Positions 55,441 through 64,000 of a stretch of DNA of 64,000 bases are shown here, one piece after another (within the stretch, counting starts at the first letter, position 1; each line of letters begins with the position of its first letter). Both the position numbers and the translations under genes were made by a program. The stretch comes from Actinomadura flavalba DSM 45200. GTDB taxonomy: Bacteria; Actinomycetota; Actinomycetes; Streptosporangiales; Streptosporangiaceae. The notes beneath the pieces are model-generated. The model was not told where the DNA came from. It was given only the letters and a program-made list of their open reading frames with translations, and searched no databases. The stretch is from positions 620,001 to 684,000 of the forward strand of contig NZ_KB894093.1 of assembly GCF_000374305.1 (NCBI RefSeq), read 5' to 3'.

Positions 55441-55484
55441 TTGACAGCGGAGACCGTCCACAGCCATTGTACTAGGACACTAGT
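55441..55484 (+). promoter_or_regulatory. Promoter and YtrA-type operator of the GntR-ABC operon
   Basis: TTGACA at 55441-55446 is followed 18 bases later by CATTGT, then by ACTAG-GACA-CTAGT (55471-55484), an inverted repeat like those bound by YtrA-type GntR regulators. It ends 3 bases before ATG 55488. Probable autoregulation. Confidence 0.65.
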
Positions 55485-55487
55485 TGA

Positions 55488-55892
55488 ATGGACTTAGGGA
55501 TGATCGAGTTCCATCTGGACGCCGGGTCCGGCGTCTCGCCCTACCAGCAGATCGTCCGGCAGGTGCGCCAGGCGTGCCGCCTCGGGATGCTGCGCGAGGG
55601 CGACCAGCTCCCCACGGTCAAGGAGGTGGTCGCCCACCTGGCGATCAACCCGAACACCGTGCTGAAGGCGTACCGCGAGCTGGAGCGCGACGGGATCGTC
55701 AGCCCCCGCCCGGGCGTCGGCACGTTCGTCACCGCGACGCTCGCCGACGGCTCGCTCGCCGCGCACGAACCGCTCCGCCGCGAGCTGCGCGGCTGGCTCG
55801 ACCGCGCGCGCCGCGCCGGGCTGGACGACGAGAGCATCGAGGCCCTGTTCCGGACGACCTTTCGGTCCGCCGCTGCGGAGGACGTAGCGTGA
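55488..55892 (+). CDS. GntR family regulator, YtrA subfamily
   Basis: A 134-residue short GntR protein: winged helix SPYQQIVRQVRQACRLGMLR, DQLPTVKEVVAHLAINPNTV, LKAYRELERDGIVSPRPGVG, then a short helical tail, as in YtrA. Such regulators control an ABC transporter in the same operon. ATG 55488 or 55500 could start it; the first is nearer the operator. The stop overlaps the ATPase start (GTGA). Confidence 0.92.
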   Translation: MDLGMIEFHLDAGSGVSPYQQIVRQVRQACRLGMLREGDQLPTVKEVVAHLAINPNTVLKAYRELERDGIVSPRPGVGTFVTATLADGSLAAHEPLRRELRGWLDRARRAGLDDESIEALFRTTFRSAAAEDVA

Positions 55893-56776
55893 GCGCGGTC
55901 ATCCGGGCGCGGGACCTCGGCAAACGCTACGGCCGCCGCTGGGCGCTGTCGGACTGCACGCTGGACGTCCCCGCCGGGCACGTCGTCGGCCTCGTCGGCC
56001 CGAACGGCGCCGGGAAGACGACCCTCCTCAATCTGGCCGCCGGTCAGCTCACCCCCACGACCGGGGACATCGAGGTCCTCGGGGGCCGTCCCGCCTCCGG
56101 CGCCGGGCAGCTCGCCCGGGTCGGCTTCGTCGCGCAGGACACCCCCACCTATGCGGGCTTCACCGTCGCCGAGCACCTGCGGCTCGGCGCGCGCCTCAAC
56201 CCCCGCTGGGACGACGCCCTCGCCCGTGACCGGATCGCCCGCCTCGGCCTGGACCCGGGCGCCCGCGCCGGGAAGCTGTCGGGCGGGCAGCGCGCGCAGC
56301 TCGCCCTGACCCTCGGCATCGCCAAGCGCCCCGAACTGCTCATCCTGGACGAACCCGTCGCCGCGCTCGACCCGCTGGCCCGCCGCGAGTTCCTCCAGGG
56401 CCTGCTGGAGGCCACCGCCGAGCACGGCCTGAGCGTCGTGCTGTCGTCGCACCTGCTGTCCGACGTCGAGCGCGCCTGCGACTACCTGATCGTCCTGGTC
56501 GACTCGCGCGTCCGCGTGGCCGGGGAGGTCGACGACCTGCTCGCGGCCCACCACCGTCTCACCGGCCCGCGCCGCGACCCGGCGCGGCTGCCGTCCGGGC
56601 AGGACGTCGTCACCGCGAGCCACACCGACCGGCAGAGCACGCTGGTCGTCCGCGCGGACGGCCCGATCCACGACCCCGCCTGGACCGTCGCCCGGCTCAC
56701 GCTGGAAGACCTCGTTCTGGCCTATCTCGATTCCGGCGGCCAGACCGGCCGCCCGGCCCTGGAGGTCCTGCGATGA
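55889..56776 (+). CDS. ABC transporter ATP-binding protein
   Basis: A 295-residue ATPase: Walker A GPNGAGKTTLLNL, Q-loop VGFVAQDTPTYAGF, signature LSGGQRAQLAL, Walker B LLILDEPVAAL, and H-loop SSHLLSDVE. Works with the permease next door in the export of an unknown substrate (antibiotic or lipid, by analogy with YtrA operons). GTG 55889 overlaps the GntR stop; the stop overlaps the permease ATG by four bases. Confidence 0.94.
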   Translation: MSAVIRARDLGKRYGRRWALSDCTLDVPAGHVVGLVGPNGAGKTTLLNLAAGQLTPTTGDIEVLGGRPASGAGQLARVGFVAQDTPTYAGFTVAEHLRLGARLNPRWDDALARDRIARLGLDPGARAGKLSGGQRAQLALTLGIAKRPELLILDEPVAALDPLARREFLQGLLEATAEHGLSVVLSSHLLSDVERACDYLIVLVDSRVRVAGEVDDLLAAHHRLTGPRRDPARLPSGQDVVTASHTDRQSTLVVRADGPIHDPAWTVARLTLEDLVLAYLDSGGQTGRPALEVLR

Positions 56777-57792
56777 TCTGGCTGGCCTGGCGGCAGTTCC
56801 GGGTACACGCGGCGCTCACCGCCGGCGCGCTCGCGGCGCTGGCGCTCTACGTCGCGCTCACCGGCCCCGGTCTCGCCGACGCCTACGCGCGCGGCAGCGC
56901 CGGGTGCGGCGGCGAGGAGGCGTGCGTGCGGTTCGCGCAGACGTTCTTCCTCGACCACCAGCTCTCGTTCACCGCGCTGAGCGTCCTCGTGCTGGTGCTG
57001 CCCGGGGTGATCGGGCTGTTCTGGGGCGCGCCGCTGATCAGCCGCGAGCTGGAGGCCGGGACGCACCGGCTGGTGTGGAACCAGAGCGTCACCCGGGGCC
57101 GCTGGCTGGCGACGCGGCTCTCCCTCGGCGGTGTCGCGGCGGCGCTCACCAGCGGTCTCGCGGTCGCGCTCGTGAGCTGGTGGTCCGAGCCGCTGCAACG
57201 GGCCGCGCCGCAGCACGCGCGGATGGAACCGCTGCTGTTCGGGGTGCGCGGGGTCGTCCCGTTCGCGTACGCGCTGCTGGCGTTCCTGCTCGGCGTCGCG
57301 GTCGGGACGGTGCTCCGGCGGCCGCTGCCCGCGATGGCCGTGACGCTCGCGGTGTTCACCGCCGTGCAGATCGCGGTGCCGCTGGTCGTCCGCCCGCACC
57401 TGCTGCCGTCCACGACGGTCGAGGCGCGGTTCACGCCGGGGAATCTGCGGGGCATCTTCAGCGAGGGACCGGGCGAGCCCGTCCAGTTGGAGATGAGCAA
57501 GCCGGCGGGCGCGTGGACGCTCGCGGAGCAGACGATCGACGGCTCCGGGACGGTCGTGAAGGGGGTGGACGTCTCCCTGGACGAGGGGCCGTGCGCGCCG
57601 CAGGGCAGTCCGCCCGCGCCGTCGGCGCAGTGCTTCGAGATGATCGACCGGTTGGGCTACCGGCAGCGGACGACCTATCTGACCGCCGACCGGTTCTGGC
57701 CCCTCCAGGGGATCGAGACCGGGCTGTATCTCCTGGTGTCGGCGGGGCTGGCGGGGTTCACGTTCTTCTGGCTGCGCCGCCGGATCTCGTGA
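56773..57792 (+). CDS. ABC transporter permease
   Basis: A 339-residue membrane protein with six membrane segments: ALAALALYVALTGPGLA, SVLVLVLPGVIGLFWGAPLI followed by SRELEAGTHRLVWNQSVTRG, as in ABC-2 permeases, and a ~120-residue extracellular loop with a Cys pair (GPCAPQG, AQCFEM). Last gene of the GntR-ABC operon. ATG overlaps the ATPase stop. Confidence 0.88.
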   Translation: MIWLAWRQFRVHAALTAGALAALALYVALTGPGLADAYARGSAGCGGEEACVRFAQTFFLDHQLSFTALSVLVLVLPGVIGLFWGAPLISRELEAGTHRLVWNQSVTRGRWLATRLSLGGVAAALTSGLAVALVSWWSEPLQRAAPQHARMEPLLFGVRGVVPFAYALLAFLLGVAVGTVLRRPLPAMAVTLAVFTAVQIAVPLVVRPHLLPSTTVEARFTPGNLRGIFSEGPGEPVQLEMSKPAGAWTLAEQTIDGSGTVVKGVDVSLDEGPCAPQGSPPAPSAQCFEMIDRLGYRQRTTYLTADRFWPLQGIETGLYLLVSAGLAGFTFFWLRRRIS

Positions 57793-57805
57793 CCCCGCGC
57801 GGGGA

Positions 57806-57985
57806 TCACTCCTCGTCGGCGCGCTGGCGCCAGGCGATGATGCGGTCGGTGCCGTGCCAGCCGATGGTGGCGGCCATGAACGCGGCGAGCAGGGCCGCGA
57901 CGACGCCGATGATCTGGCGTCCGTCCGACAGCAGCAGGTTGGTCTGCATGAGCAGGCTCAGGGTGTAGCCGGTGACCGCGTCCAT
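57806..57985 (-). CDS. Small membrane protein
   Basis: A 59-residue protein, one or two hydrophobic segments (AVTGYTLSLLMQTNLLLSDG and IIGVVAALLAAFMAATIGWH) with a charged C-terminus (WRQRADEE). GGGAGGCACG precedes ATG 57985. No family recognised. It converges with the ABC permease, 13 bases apart. Confidence 0.65.
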   Translation of the reverse strand: MDAVTGYTLSLLMQTNLLLSDGRQIIGVVAALLAAFMAATIGWHGTDRIIAWRQRADEE

Positions 57986-58078
57986 CGTGCCTCCCGAGTG
58001 AAAGTGATCGGCCACGCGACGAGTGAACACAGGACCAAGGCGTGGCAACGACGCCGAGGCTATCAACGCACTCACGCA

Positions 58079-58119
58079 AAACGTCCCCGGTCGAAGGTAA
58101 AAATCGGCCGGGGACGTTT
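58079..58119 (-). terminator. purH terminator
   Basis: Perfect 12-base arms (58079-58090 with 58108-58119) ending in an A-run/T-run, just after the purH stop on the minus strand. Confidence 0.85.
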
Positions 58120-58127
58120 AACGATCT

Positions 58128-59693
58128 TCAGTGGAAGAAGTGGCGGACCCCGGTGAAGTAGAGCGCGACCCCGGCCTTCTCCGCCGCCTCGATCACCTCG
58201 GCGTCCCGCACCGAACCGCCCGGCTCCACGATGGCCCGGACGCCCGCCTGCGCGAGCACTTCGAGTCCGTCGGGGAACGGGAAGAACGCGTCCGACGCGC
58301 CCACCGACGCCGCCGCCCGCTCGGCCCCCGCCCGCGTCACCGCGAGCTTGGCCGAGTCGACCCGGTTGACCTGGCCCATGCCGACGCCGACCGTCGCGCC
58401 GTCGGCCGCCAGCAGGATCGCGTTCGACTTCACCGACCGGCACGCCCGCCACGCGAACGCCAGGTCGCGCAGCGTCGCCTCGTCGGCCGCCGTGCCCGTC
58501 TTCAGCTCCCACGACGACGGGTCGTCGCCCGGGGCGTCCACGCGGTCGACCTGCTGGACGAGCACGCCGCCGTCCACCCGGCGGAACTCCGCCGCGTTCG
58601 CGGGGCCGTCCGGGCAGCGCAGCAGCCGGATGTTCTTCTTGCGCGTCAGGATCTCCAGCGCCGCGTCGTCGAACGCGGGCGCCACCAGCACCTCGGTGAA
58701 CACCTCGGCGACCTGCTCGGCCATCGCCGCCGTCACCGGCGCGTTCACCGCGATCACGCCGCCGAACGCCGACAGCGGGTCGCACGCGTGCGCCTTGCGG
58801 TGCGCCTCGGCCACGTCCGCGCCGACGGCGATGCCGCACGGGTTGGCGTGCTTGATGATCGCGACGGCGGGCTCGGTGAAGTCGTAGGCGGCGCGGCGCG
58901 CGGCGTCGGCGTCCACGTAGTTGTTGTAGGACATCTCCTTGCCGTGGAGCTGCTCGGCTCCGGCGAGGCCGCGCGTGTGGCCGGTGTCGGTGAACAGCGC
59001 GGCCCTCTGGTGCGGGTTCTCGCCGTAGCGCAGCACGGCCGAGCGCTGCCAGGTGGCGCCGAGGAAGTCGGGCCAGCCGCTCTCCTCGGCCTGCTCGTCC
59101 TTGGCGTAGGCCGACGCGAACCAGGAGGCCACCGCGACGTCGTAGGACGCGGTGTGCGCGAACGCCAGCCCCGCCAGGCGGCGGCGCTCCTCCAGCGTGA
59201 ACCCGCCCTGCGCGGCGGCCGCGAGCACCGACCCGTAGGCGGCCGGATCGACGACGACGGCGACGCTCGCGTGGTTCTTCGCGGCGGCGCGCACCATCGT
59301 CGGCCCGCCGATGTCGATCTGCTCGACGCACTCGTCGGGAAGGGCGCCCGAGTCGACGGTGTCGGCGAACGGGTACAGGTTCACCACCGCGAGGTCGAAC
59401 GGGTCGACGTGCAGGTCGTCGAGCTGCTGGAGGTGGTCGGGCTTGCGGCGGTCAGCGAGCAGGCCCGCGTGGACGCGCGGGTGCAGCGTCTTCACGCGGC
59501 CGTCCAGGCACTCGGGGAAGCCGGTCAGCTTCTCCACCTTCATCACCGGCACGCCGGCGGCGGCGATCCGCGCCGCCGTGGAGCCGGTCGAGACGATCTC
59601 CACCCCGGCGGCGTGCAGGCCGCGGGCCAGCTCCTCCAGCCCCGTCTTGTCGTACACGCTGATCAGCGCACGCTTAATCGCGACCCGGCTCAC
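58128..59693 (-). CDS. purH: AICAR transformylase/IMP cyclohydrolase
   Basis: A 521-residue bifunctional enzyme for the last two steps to IMP. N-terminal cyclohydrolase: [39 protein letters not shown]-terminal transformylase: [48 protein letters not shown]. Uses 10-formyl-THF, made through folD. GTG 59693 lies inside the end of purN (20-base overlap). Confidence 0.96.
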   Translation of the reverse strand: MSRVAIKRALISVYDKTGLEELARGLHAAGVEIVSTGSTAARIAAAGVPVMKVEKLTGFPECLDGRVKTLHPRVHAGLLADRRKPDHLQQLDDLHVDPFDLAVVNLYPFADTVDSGALPDECVEQIDIGGPTMVRAAAKNHASVAVVVDPAAYGSVLAAAAQGGFTLEERRRLAGLAFAHTASYDVAVASWFASAYAKDEQAEESGWPDFLGATWQRSAVLRYGENPHQRAALFTDTGHTRGLAGAEQLHGKEMSYNNYVDADAARRAAYDFTEPAVAIIKHANPCGIAVGADVAEAHRKAHACDPLSAFGGVIAVNAPVTAAMAEQVAEVFTEVLVAPAFDDAALEILTRKKNIRLLRCPDGPANAAEFRRVDGGVLVQQVDRVDAPGDDPSSWELKTGTAADEATLRDLAFAWRACRSVKSNAILLAADGATVGVGMGQVNRVDSAKLAVTRAGAERAAASVGASDAFFPFPDGLEVLAQAGVRAIVEPGGSVRDAEVIEAAEKAGVALYFTGVRHFFH

Positions 59694-60345
59694 CGGTCGG
59701 ACTCCCCTCGTCGTTCGCGGACGTGTTACAGGTTCGGCACTTCATGGAGACCCGCCGCCCCTTGGCGGTCCAGCCGTCACGGGCGAGCCGCCCGACGACG
59801 TCGACCAGGAGGCGGCGCTCCACCTGCTTGATGCGCTCGTGCAGGGAGTCTTCGTCGTCATGCCAGCCGACCTTGACGGTCTCCTGGGCGATGACGGGTC
59901 CGGTGTCCACGCCTTCGTCGACGAAGTGCACGGTACAGCCCGTGACCTTCACCCCGTACGCCAGGGCGTCGCGGACGGCGTGCGCGCCCGGGAAGGACGG
60001 CAGCAGCGCCGGGTGGGTGTTGACGGTGCGCCCGCCGAACCGCTCCAGGAAGCGCGGCCCGAGGATCTTCATGAAGCCGGCCGACACGACGAGGTCGGGG
60101 TCGTGGGCGGCGACGGCGTCGGTGAGCGCGGCGTCCCAGGCGGCGCGGTCGGCGAAGTCGGGGATGCGCACGGTGAAGGCGGGCAGCCCGGCCCTCTCGG
60201 CGCGTTCGGTGCCCGCGATGCCGGACCGGTCGGCGCCGACCGCCACGACCCGGGCGCCGTAGGCGGGATCGGCGCACGCGTCGAGGAGCGCCTGTAGGTT
60301 GGTCCCCGCGCCGGAGACGAGGACGACGAGGCGGGCGGGCACCAT
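59674..60345 (-). CDS. purN: Phosphoribosylglycinamide formyltransferase
   Basis: A 223-residue GAR transformylase: [18 protein letters not shown], active-site Asn-His-Asp in [20 protein letters not shown] and [17 protein letters not shown]. An unusual C-terminal tail contains CRTC ([14 protein letters not shown]). ATG 60345 has GGGAGTC upstream. Ends 20 bases inside purH. The usual actinomycete neighbour perM is now separated by two inserted genes. Confidence 0.94.
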   Translation of the reverse strand: MVPARLVVLVSGAGTNLQALLDACADPAYGARVVAVGADRSGIAGTERAERAGLPAFTVRIPDFADRAAWDAALTDAVAAHDPDLVVSAGFMKILGPRFLERFGGRTVNTHPALLPSFPGAHAVRDALAYGVKVTGCTVHFVDEGVDTGPVIAQETVKVGWHDDEDSLHERIKQVERRLLVDVVGRLARDGWTAKGRRVSMKCRTCNTSANDEGSPTGEPGRD

Positions 60346-60499
60346 GACTCCCTGCTGAACGTTCGACATGTGGGGTCGTGGCGGGTCACGGCACGCGTCG
60401 CGCCGGTCCGCCGCACGCAGCCTATCCGGCCCGCCGCGGGTCACCGACCGCGACTCCGTCCACTTCGTGGCGGTATCTGACGACATCTGGAGGAACGAC

Positions 60500-60937
60500 G
60501 TGAGTGAGCAGCCGGGCCCCGGGAGCAGCCTCGGAACCCCGCCCTCTCCCGGCCCCGGGAAGACCCCCGACCCCGGCGCCCCGCGCCGCGCGCTGTGGCT
60601 CGGGATCGGCGGTCTGCTGATGCTCCTCCCGTTCTGGCCGCTCGGCCTGCTGCTCGGCGTCGCCGCCGTCGTCGTCGGGGTCCGCGCCCGGCGGGACACC
60701 CGCCCCGTGCCGTCCCCCGCCGCGACGGCCGGGATCACGCTCGGCGTCCTGACGACGCTGTTCGGGGCGCTCGCCGTCGGCGTCTCGGTCTGGCTCAACC
60801 CGGAGCAGTCCGCCTACTCCGACTGCATGGACCGGGCCAACACCCACGCCGACGAGAAGATCTGCAACGACGACTTCCGCAAGGCGATCGAACGCAAGAT
60901 CCCCGGCGACGTCCCGTTCCCGATGTTGCAGAACTAG
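60500..60937 (+). CDS. DUF4190 membrane protein
   Basis: A 145-residue protein: Pro/Gly-rich N-terminus, two membrane helices (LWLGIGGLLMLLPFWPLGLL and AATAGITLGVLTTLFGALAV) of DUF4190, and an extracellular tail with two Cys (YSDCMDRANTHADEKICNDD). GTG 60500 has GGAGG upstream. The stop overlaps the stop of the propeller-like gene by three bases. Confidence 0.85.
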   Translation: MSEQPGPGSSLGTPPSPGPGKTPDPGAPRRALWLGIGGLLMLLPFWPLGLLLGVAAVVVGVRARRDTRPVPSPAATAGITLGVLTTLFGALAVGVSVWLNPEQSAYSDCMDRANTHADEKICNDDFRKAIERKIPGDVPFPMLQN

Positions 60938-62016
60938 GGAGCACTGGTCAGCAGGACGGGCGTCAGGTCCCGGTGGCCGACCGCCCACAGCGCGGCGGTG
61001 CCTGGGGCGCCGTCCACGCCGGACAGCCGGGTGTCGGGCGACGAGGGGAACTCGGTGGTCTGCCAGCCCGAGCCGGTCCAGCGGAACACGGCGCCGTTGC
61101 GCGCGCCCGTGGCGGGGTTCCACGGGGTGTTGCCCCGGATGACCAGCCGCCCGGACCCGTCGGAGGTGAGCGTGCCGTACCCCTCCTGCGGCGGCGTCAC
61201 CTTGGCCCAGGCCGAGCCCGTCCAACGGAGCAGGTTGTCGACGCTGCCCGTGCCGCGGGTCGCGTCGGTCGCCCACACCTCGCCGGACGTGGTGACGGAG
61301 ACCTGGTAGAGCGAGTCGTTGAGCCGCAGCGCGGGGACGGGGACGTCCCGCCACGCGCTGCCGTTCCAGCGGACCGCGGCGGGGACCGTCGCGTCGCCCT
61401 CGCCGCGGCGGCCGACCGCCCAGACGTCGTTCGGCCCGGCGGCCACGACGTCGTGCAGCAGGTAGCCCGCGGGCAGCGGCACCTTCTGGAAGGCTCCGCC
61501 GACCAGCCGCAGGAGGGACCGGTCGTGCCACTGGCCCGCGACCGCCCAGGTGCCGCCGGGGCCGGTCCGCACGTCCACTCGCCGCACGTCGGCGGGCAGC
61601 GGGACGCGCTTGAACCGCGTCCCGTCGAATCTGGCGACGTAGGGCAGGTCGGGGGCGCCGGTGACGAACACGTCGTCCCCGTGCTGGGCGAGGCCGGTCA
61701 GGTAGCTGACGCCGGGCCAGCCGTCGAGCGGGTACTCGTGCCAGCGGCCGTCCTTGAGACGGCGGACGACGGGGTTGCCGAACGTCCAGTGGTATCCGCC
61801 GGTCGGCAGCGGAACGCCGACCTTGCCCTGCGCTCCGGCGATCCAGACGTCGGCGGCCCCGGCCGCCTCGACGAACTCCAGCGTCCGGCGCGGCCACAGG
61901 AACGGGGGTTCGACCTCCCGCCACCCGGCCGGGGGCGCGGCCTGGGCGGGGGCCGGGACGGCGACGACCCCGGCGGCCAGCACGGCCGACAACAGAACTC
62001 GTTTCACTCCACGCAC
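60934..62016 (-). CDS. Secreted beta-propeller-like protein (paralogue B)
   Basis: A ~360-residue exported protein, signal peptide ending about VPAPAQA. The repeats match paralogue A at 8531: GWREVEPPFLWPRRTLEFVE, DVWIAGAQG, GNPVVRRLKDGRWHEYPL, PYVARFDGTRF, AAGPNDVWAVGRRG. GTG 62016 (GGAGGTCTC upstream) or 62007. A 24-base palindrome lies just upstream. No catalytic motif; probably a surface-binding or decoy protein. Confidence 0.75.
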   Translation of the reverse strand: MRGVKRVLLSAVLAAGVVAVPAPAQAAPPAGWREVEPPFLWPRRTLEFVEAAGAADVWIAGAQGKVGVPLPTGGYHWTFGNPVVRRLKDGRWHEYPLDGWPGVSYLTGLAQHGDDVFVTGAPDLPYVARFDGTRFKRVPLPADVRRVDVRTGPGGTWAVAGQWHDRSLLRLVGGAFQKVPLPAGYLLHDVVAAGPNDVWAVGRRGEGDATVPAAVRWNGSAWRDVPVPALRLNDSLYQVSVTTSGEVWATDATRGTGSVDNLLRWTGSAWAKVTPPQEGYGTLTSDGSGRLVIRGNTPWNPATGARNGAVFRWTGSGWQTTEFPSSPDTRLSGVDGAPGTAALWAVGHRDLTPVLLTSAP

Positions 62017-62027
62017 GAGACCTCCAA

Positions 62028-62050
62028 CGTTCCAGTGTTCACTGGCAACG
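62028..62050 (-). promoter_or_regulatory. Palindrome upstream of propeller-like gene B
   Basis: CCAGTG-TT-CACTGG (62032-62045) is a perfect palindrome, extended by CGTT/AACG with one extra base. It lies about 12 bases before GTG 62016, next to a TATACG on the minus strand. Candidate operator. Confidence 0.5.
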
Positions 62051-62096
62051 TATAGAGGGAGGACGGGCCCGGCAAGGCCCAAAAAGACAACCGTGT

Positions 62097-63593
62097 CTAA
62101 GGCTGGTCCTCGTCCCGCAGGACGTAGATGGCACCGCCCCGGTTCTCGGTGCGGTCGTCCCGGGCGGCCCGGCGACGAGACGGCAGGACGGTGTCGGCGT
62201 CCTCGAACTCCACGGGATCGGGGCGGTGCGGCGTCGGCTTGCCCGACGACTCCGGCTCGGCCGGACCCCGCTCCGGAACCGGCGGCAGCGGCGGACGGGG
62301 CTCGGGCGGACGCCGGTGCGGCCGGGGCGGCTTCCGCTTCGGTTCGGCCGGACGGCGCAGCGCCCGCCAGTTCGCCAGCCACGCCGCGATCGCCGCCGCG
62401 ATGCCGACCTCCAGCGCCGCCAGCAGACCGACCTGCCACGCCGAGGGCCCGACCGTCGCCATGCGCCCGCCGCCCAGCGGCCCGCCGGACGCCGCCGCCA
62501 GCACCGCCGCCGCGACGCCGGTGAGCGCGCCCGTCAGGAAACCCCACAGCGGCGCGACCTCATAGGCGCGGGTCGGCATCGCGCGGACGGTCAGCGTCCC
62601 GCCGACGGCGCCCGCCAGGAACGGCGCCGCCAGCGCGGGCAGCGACACCAGCGGCGCCGGGCCCGGCTCCGGCAGCGCCGCCAGCGGCGGGAACGCCGGG
62701 ACCATGTCGAGGAAGACGCCGCTCGCCGACACGCTCGTGCCCGCCCCCACCGAGAACCCGGCACCGACCGCGTACGCCATGCCCCAGATGATCGCGTTCG
62801 GCAGGAACGCCAGCTCCACCAGCAGGAGCAGCACGCCGCCGATGACGCCGGGCGCCAGGATGTCGTACTCGCGGACGGCTTCGGGCAGATGCATCGCCAG
62901 CGACGCCCCGACCAGCAGCGCCCCCGTCCCGAGCAGCACCGCCAGCGCCCCCGCGACGCCCACCACCAGCGACCGGGCGCGGCCGGGCAGCAGCCGCAGC
63001 AGCGCGCCCAGACCCGAACGGACGCGGTGCCCCCGCGCGGCGACCAGCGCCCGCGCCGCACCGAGCCCGCCCGCCGCCAGCGCCACCAGGAAGCACGCCG
63101 TCAGCGCCTGCCACGCCGAAGGCCGGATGCGCGGCGACTCGGCGGCCAGCGCCAGCAGCGCCCCGAGCACCGCGTACGGCACGGCCAGCGCCAGCGCGAC
63201 CCGCGCCACGCCCCGGCGCGGACGGCGCGACGGCCCGCACGCGCGGATCATCCACCCGCCGCACCGGTACAGCAGCGTGCCGGGCAGCACGAGCAGGCCG
63301 AGCGGCAGCAGCCCCACGCGCCCGCCGGGCAGCGAGAACCCCGCGTGGTGCGCCACGAGCCAGAAGTTCACCGCCGTCCGGAACACGCCCGGCAGCCCGT
63401 GGCCGACGGCGGCGCGCGGTGCGGCGATCCAGCCGACCAGCGTGATCGTCAGCAGCAGGGTGAGCCCGATGCCCGCGCACCACACGGCGCCGACCAGGCC
63501 CGTGACGAACAGCGGGCGCGGCGGTCCGGCGGCCGGGCGCTCGTCCTCCTCGCCGGGGTCGGCCGGTCGTTGCTCCCGCGTCTCGTCGCTCAC
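62097..63593 (-). CDS. perM: PerM-like cell-division membrane protein (DUF6350)
   Basis: A 498-residue protein with about ten membrane helices in residues 25-400, including LGLLVLPGTLLYRCGGWMIR and VREYDILAPGVIGGVLLLLV, and a cytosolic Pro/Arg-rich tail (RKPPRPHRRPPEPRPPLPP) with an acidic end. DUF6350/PerM lies before purN-purH in mycobacteria and streptomycetes, where it helps division. GTG 63593. Confidence 0.85.
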   Translation of the reverse strand: MSDETREQRPADPGEEDERPAAGPPRPLFVTGLVGAVWCAGIGLTLLLTITLVGWIAAPRAAVGHGLPGVFRTAVNFWLVAHHAGFSLPGGRVGLLPLGLLVLPGTLLYRCGGWMIRACGPSRRPRRGVARVALALAVPYAVLGALLALAAESPRIRPSAWQALTACFLVALAAGGLGAARALVAARGHRVRSGLGALLRLLPGRARSLVVGVAGALAVLLGTGALLVGASLAMHLPEAVREYDILAPGVIGGVLLLLVELAFLPNAIIWGMAYAVGAGFSVGAGTSVSASGVFLDMVPAFPPLAALPEPGPAPLVSLPALAAPFLAGAVGGTLTVRAMPTRAYEVAPLWGFLTGALTGVAAAVLAAASGGPLGGGRMATVGPSAWQVGLLAALEVGIAAAIAAWLANWRALRRPAEPKRKPPRPHRRPPEPRPPLPPVPERGPAEPESSGKPTPHRPDPVEFEDADTVLPSRRRAARDDRTENRGGAIYVLRDEDQP

Positions 63594-63669
63594 CGTCCCA
63601 TGCTGGCACCGTCGCGACCCCGCGACGGCCCGCGCGCCCGGCGTGTCGCCTTTGTCGGCGCGGCGGCCG

Positions 63670-64000
63670 TCACGGGGCGGTGAGGAACATCCCGGTGAGG
63701 AGCGGCAGGCGGCGGCCGTTCTCGGCGCGGTCGTCGAAGTCCCAGAAGGGTTCGAGGGCCGGATAGTCGATCGTCCACGCGTCGGCGGGGATCACCTCGC
63801 CGAACGCGCGCCGGTGCGCGTCCCACGCGATGCCGAGCGCGGGCTCCCACTCCAGTTCCTCGCCGGTCTCGGCGGCGGCCCGGACGGCGGGGTGCACCGC
63901 GAGCGCGTCCGGATCGGCCACGGCCGCGGTGTAGGTCTCGCGGCCCTGGAGCAGCAGCCAGCCCCGGAAGTAGTCGAACCCGTCGTCGGACGACCCGCCG
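63670..64000 (-). CDS. DUF4240 protein (5' part outside window)
   Basis: The frame enters from the right edge; ~109 residues are visible. DDGFDYFRGWLLLQGRETYT, then FWDFDDRAENGRRLPLLTGM at the end, typical of DUF4240 (SSDDGFDYFRAWLI). It may be an immunity-type or unknown protein. Stop at 63670. Start not in the window. Confidence 0.8.
   Translation of the reverse strand, partial: GGSSDDGFDYFRGWLLLQGRETYTAAVADPDALAVHPAVRAAAETGEELEWEPALGIAWDAHRRAFGEVIPADAWTIDYPALEPFWDFDDRAENGRRLPLLTGMFLTAP

Noticed and set aside
60346-60499. Second ZTP riboswitch before purN
   Set aside because: No ACCGGGGAGCG or CGCCTGGG blocks found on the minus strand.

Overview
The window is chromosomal DNA of very high G+C (low 70s percent by eye) from an actinomycete. 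Gene content and order fit a filamentous member such as Actinomadura or another Streptosporangiales. Support comes from GTG starts with GGAGG sites, a WXG100 protein, DUF3017 beside the folD/icd/mdh block, PerM (DUF6350) near purN-purH, and a nucleoside block (lpdA, deoD, pmmB, add, deoA, cdd, M20 amidohydrolase) that from memory also occurs in Mycobacterium and Streptomyces. I see no insertion sequence, prophage, CRISPR array, tRNA or rRNA.

Layout. 1-8.4 kb: roadblock-like and PATAN-like regulators, WXG100 protein, small secreted and membrane proteins, zinc-independent L31, SPFH protein, biotin-dependent acyl-CoA carboxylase alpha chain, SUKH-4-like protein and a TPM-domain membrane protein. 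8.5-14 kb: secreted propeller-like protein, LpdA, GGCT-fold protein, deoD and pmmB. 14-27 kb: accessory stretch with GNAT, TetR/enoyl-CoA hydratase pair, a 48-bp minisatellite, PH-like protein, add, a two-component system split by an inserted gene, a membrane-anchored LPMO, sugar dehydrogenase, FUSC-like protein, ferritin-like protein, a dehalogenase remnant and a TetR/VOC unit. 27-34 kb: one minus-strand nucleoside uptake and salvage operon (bmp, ATPase, two permeases, cdd, deoA). 34-42 kb: M20 amidohydrolase, GCS2 ligase, D-Ala-D-Ala carboxypeptidase, VapBC, YihY, 2'-5' RNA ligase and trpS. 42-50 kb: galE with a repeat-bearing GHMP-kinase-like gene, a 67-bp repeat array, and an overlapping HSP90-like / TPR / ADP-ribosylglycohydrolase operon whose last gene is frameshifted. 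50-60 kb: mdh, icd, DUF3017, FHA-HTH protein, folD under a ZTP riboswitch, YtrA-type GntR with its ABC transporter, purH and purN. 60-64 kb: DUF4190 protein, a second propeller-like protein, perM and a partial DUF4240 gene.

How the parts work together. The 28-34 kb operon imports nucleosides and begins pyrimidine breakdown; add and deoD extend salvage to purines, and pmmB may process phosphopentoses or phosphohexoses. purN, purH and folD belong to one-carbon/purine synthesis; folD carries a ZTP sensor that would raise it when 10-formyl-THF is short. mdh and icd are TCA-cycle genes.

Most notable: the ZTP riboswitch, the HSP90/TPR/ARH operon with a broken ARH, four tandem-repeat arrays concentrated at gene 3' ends (one in-frame inside a kinase-like gene), a 26-bp palindrome on the VOC promoter with a possible CTG-started leader peptide, and a split two-component system.
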